From Arthrobacter sunyaminii (GTDB lineage: Bacteria > Actinomycetota > Actinomycetes > Actinomycetales > Micrococcaceae): DNA of 64,000 nucleotides. Made by a program: the position numbers and the translations under genes. Below the pieces are notes generated by a model. It made no database searches. It was not told where the DNA came from and saw only the letters and a list, made by a program, of their open reading frames with translations. The DNA is taken from contig NZ_CP076456.1 in assembly GCF_018866305.1 (NCBI RefSeq), forward strand, positions 62,001 to 126,000, in the 5' to 3' direction. Numbering within the stretch: position 1 is the stretch's first letter; the number at the start of each line of letters is the position of its first letter. Shown in pieces: positions 62,180-64,000 of this stretch.

Positions 62180-63258
62180 GGGGCCACTCCGGACGCCAGG
62201 GCAACCCCGTCCAGGGCTGCTGTTGCAGCTCCGGAGGGCTGCACGCGCAGGGCGGTTCGGCCTTCCTTCCAGGCCGTGAGCTGATCCCCACCCATCATGG
62301 CATCCAGGGCCAGAACCGTTGCGGCGCCGAACATCACATCAGCCAGCAGGGAAGGTTCAGCCTCCACCAGTCCTCCGGCCAGGTCCCGTGCAGCAATCTG
62401 TTCGTGAACGGCGTCGGCCTCCACATGCTCATCGAAGTAGTAGGTGACGGTGTCATCGAACCCGAGCCGGCGAAAGCCCCGTGCATAGAAGGAGTTCGGG
62501 ATCGAGGAGGTCATTTCAAAGGCGGCCAGGTGGCCCGCGATAGCCCCGCGCAGGCGGCGGTTCAGGCCGAACAGGGACATGGCGTTTGATGAGGCAAGGG
62601 TCAGGGCAGGGACGGCGTCGAGGTACCAGCCGTACTCGGTCTCCAGGTCCAGGCCTTTCATGGTGACCGCAAAGAGATGGGAATGCATGCGTTCGGGACG
62701 TCCGCCGCCGTATTCGTCCGCCTGGATTTCGATCAGGGCCGCCTTGGCGCGGCCCACCGGCAGCCGGGGAATGGCCCAGCTGTGGGGGTCGGCTTCCTTC
62801 AGCTGGTAGACGGAACGGAGGATCAGGAACTCCTCCAGCTGCTCACGGGTTGCCTTGGCGGCGACGAAGCGGGAAACGCTGGGTCCGTCGTCGTCGGCGG
62901 CCATCCGGAACAGCTCCGCAGCAACTGCTTCCGAGGTGGGTTCGGGGAGCGCAGGAACAGGAACCGTGCGGCGAAGGGCCGCCTCGAAAGTCTTCTCGAG
63001 GTCCAGGCGAAGGCCCACGAGGCCGGGATGCCACTCCAGCGTGTCCGGCACCGTGTCCAGCCCGCTGTAGTGCAGCTCGTACAGGCAAAACAAAGCCAGC
63101 TGGAGGTCGTCGTCGCGGAGGATGTCGGCAGTGCCATGGCAGGCACGGCGGACGGCTTCGGCCAGATCCGTAAGCGCGCCGGCGGACGGGGCCTCCGGGG
63201 CCGTGAGCAGGTCAAGAAGGGCGGCACTGACTGGTCCGCGGGGTGCGGGGATTCTCAT
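62176..63258 (-). CDS. heme-oxygenase-like iron-containing redox enzyme
   Basis: A 360-residue protein of the iron-containing redox enzyme family (heme-oxygenase-like diiron fold). The first part is a variable helical domain. The catalytic helices show IEIQADEYGGGRPERMHSHLF (E-x3-DE with a later His) and YYFDEHVEADAVHEQI (D-E-H-x3-D-x2-H-E), plausible iron ligands. Related enzymes oxidise fatty acids, amines or amino acids with O2. AAAGGA sits 6-7 bases before ATG 63258. Its promoter probably contains the TATGCT at 63330-63335. It forms an operon with the CDGSH gene. Confidence 0.82.
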   Translation of the reverse strand: MRIPAPRGPVSAALLDLLTAPEAPSAGALTDLAEAVRRACHGTADILRDDDLQLALFCLYELHYSGLDTVPDTLEWHPGLVGLRLDLEKTFEAALRRTVPVPALPEPTSEAVAAELFRMAADDDGPSVSRFVAAKATREQLEEFLILRSVYQLKEADPHSWAIPRLPVGRAKAALIEIQADEYGGGRPERMHSHLFAVTMKGLDLETEYGWYLDAVPALTLASSNAMSLFGLNRRLRGAIAGHLAAFEMTSSIPNSFYARGFRRLGFDDTVTYYFDEHVEADAVHEQIAARDLAGGLVEAEPSLLADVMFGAATVLALDAMMGGDQLTAWKEGRTALRVQPSGAATAALDGVALASGVAP

Positions 63259-63324
63259 TCTTATCCTTTGTACTCCGGGTCAAGGGTCCCAGGAAGACGC
63301 CGTGGGCGGGACAGCAAATCAAAG

Positions 63325-63338
63325 ACATCAGCATACTT
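63325..63338 (-). promoter_or_regulatory. -10 region of the diiron-oxidase / CDGSH operon
   Basis: On the minus strand AAGTATGCTGATGT, identical to the site at 20829-20842, contains TATGCT about 71 bases before the ATG at 63258. Confidence 0.45.
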
Positions 63339-63500
63339 GGTAAACCGTTTGGGCCGGAATTCGTCCCGCCCGCGGCCGGCTGCGCGGACATTGACCTTTC
63401 CGCTCATCCGGCGTGAGATGGAAGCGTACGGTGGGCTGTGCATGAAAATGATCACCCGCCTGTGCGGAAGACTACGATGGCTGCGGAAAAGAGGAAACCC

Positions 63501-64000
63501 ATGCCGCTGATTGACGCAGGAGGTTCAATGCTCGTTCCGGCACTGCTGCTGATGATTGCGGCCATGATTCTGACCGCAGCCCGGATTGATGCGGCGCTTG
63601 CACGCGGGGACGGCGAGAAACTGTTCTGGGTGGGTCTGACGGGGTCTCTGACAGCCCTGCTGGCCGTGGCCTGGGCGGTTGCCGGCAGTCCCGGCAGTGG
63701 ACCGTGGGTGGGTTTGGCTGCCGTGGGCGGGGCAGCCGGTGCTGTCCGTTGGGTGCAGGTGCGCCACCGGCAGCGTAAAGCGGCCCGGCAACAGGACGCC
63801 CGCCGGCAGCAGATTGCAGCTCTGGAGCGCCGCCACGATGCCGTGCTGAAGAGCTGGAGTTCTTATGAGCTGGACGGCTGGAAGGCTCTGGAAAAACCGG
63901 GACTCACAGACGCGGCCAGGCCCGAGACCAAAAACCTGATGCGTGCCATGAAGAGCGCTGCTGCGCTCCGGCCGCCGGTGGAAGGTTCCGGTGCGGTGGA
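63501..64000 (+). CDS. membrane protein, 5' part, unknown
   Basis: The frame runs open from ATG 63501 to the end of the window (166 codons), so the gene is cut off. AGAGGAAA lies just before the ATG. Two or three hydrophobic segments (about 10-28, 45-64 and 70-84) are followed by an Arg/Gln-rich, probably coiled-coil region (about 85-115) and a soluble part. This resembles actinobacterial membrane proteins with a cytoplasmic helical tail; I do not recognise a family. Confidence 0.65.
   Translation, partial: MPLIDAGGSMLVPALLLMIAAMILTAARIDAALARGDGEKLFWVGLTGSLTALLAVAWAVAGSPGSGPWVGLAAVGGAAGAVRWVQVRHRQRKAARQQDARRQQIAALERRHDAVLKSWSSYELDGWKALEKPGLTDAARPETKNLMRAMKSAAALRPPVEGSGAV

Noticed and set aside
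61583..62284. 233-codon open frame starting at the tRNA-Lys gene
   Set aside because: It reads through the tRNA and its terminator and overlaps the CDGSH gene; the apparent protein (LAQLVEHRT...) is the well-known false translation of a tRNA.
63261..63455. 64-codon open frame upstream of the diiron-oxidase gene, minus strand
   Set aside because: Third-position G+C is lower than in neighbouring genes, no good ribosome site exists, and the likely promoter of the next gene lies inside it. It is more likely leader and promoter DNA, though a small peptide is not excluded.
1..64000. CRISPR arrays, insertion sequences, prophage or defence islands
   Set aside because: I saw no regularly spaced repeats, transposase or phage genes; the window is core chromosomal sequence throughout.

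Overview
The window looks like a piece of chromosome from a high-GC Gram-positive bacterium, most probably a member of the Micrococcaceae (Arthrobacter and relatives). The evidence is the strong G/C preference at third codon positions, many GTG starts, an lsr2 gene, a DisA/RadA pair, and the run ppa / dacB / metalloprotease / tilS / hpt / ftsH / folEPBK / DUF3180 / PH-domain pair / DUF2520 / panC / lysS / lsr2 / clpC, which is typical actinobacterial gene order. I see no insertion sequence, integrase, prophage or CRISPR array. No stretch longer than 300 bases lacks a gene.

Layout. 1-9.7 kb: end of an alpha/beta hydrolase gene, a PfkB sugar kinase, a PEBP-like protein, a HAD phosphatase behind a 34-bp perfect palindrome, a tightly coupled minus-strand operon (MprF-like aminoacyl-lipid synthase, membrane esterase, PAP2 phosphatase), then a GDPD phosphodiesterase and glycerate kinase. 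9.7-18.3 kb: NCS2 permease, SDR-ALDH pair, phosphoglucomutase, POT peptide transporter, amidase. 18.5-25.7 kb: rhodanese, prephenate dehydratase, topoisomerase IB, a small acidic protein, a diacylglycerol-kinase-like protein, serS, a HAD phosphatase, a SatD-like HTH protein and a small membrane protein. 25.8-45.1 kb: ppa facing away from the long plus-strand block dacB to clpC, covering cell wall, tRNA modification, purine salvage, proteolysis, folate, pantothenate, lysyl-tRNA synthesis, nucleoid structure and protein quality control. 45.1-50.6 kb: argA, csbD-like, PTS-dependent dihydroxyacetone kinase dhaKLM, mutY, a secreted-domain protein. 50.6-54.4 kb (minus strand): disA, radA, FUSC membrane protein. 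54.5-60.5 kb: pstSCAB behind a Pho box, facing a DUF47-pit low-affinity phosphate operon. 60.5-64 kb: a candidate structured RNA, an unknown protein, tRNA-Lys, a CDGSH / diiron-oxidase-like pair, and the start of a membrane protein.

Regulation visible in the DNA: at least eleven genes have a TAnnnT hexamer exactly 6-7 bases before the start codon, the signature of leaderless transcripts. clpC has a near-consensus ClgR operator, pstS has a two-unit Pho box, and a strong hairpin separates pstS from pstC. G+C-rich hairpins lie behind most transcription units.

The items I find most worth a second look are the MprF-esterase-PAP2 operon, which may be an aminoacyl-diacylglycerol/phosphatidylglycerol system, and the minus-strand structured RNA at 60597-60686, which has its own promoter-like sequence, strand-specific base pairs and a terminal T run. 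The CDGSH / heme-oxygenase-like diiron pair is third. No function has been demonstrated here for any of the three; the proposals rest on sequence and family knowledge.
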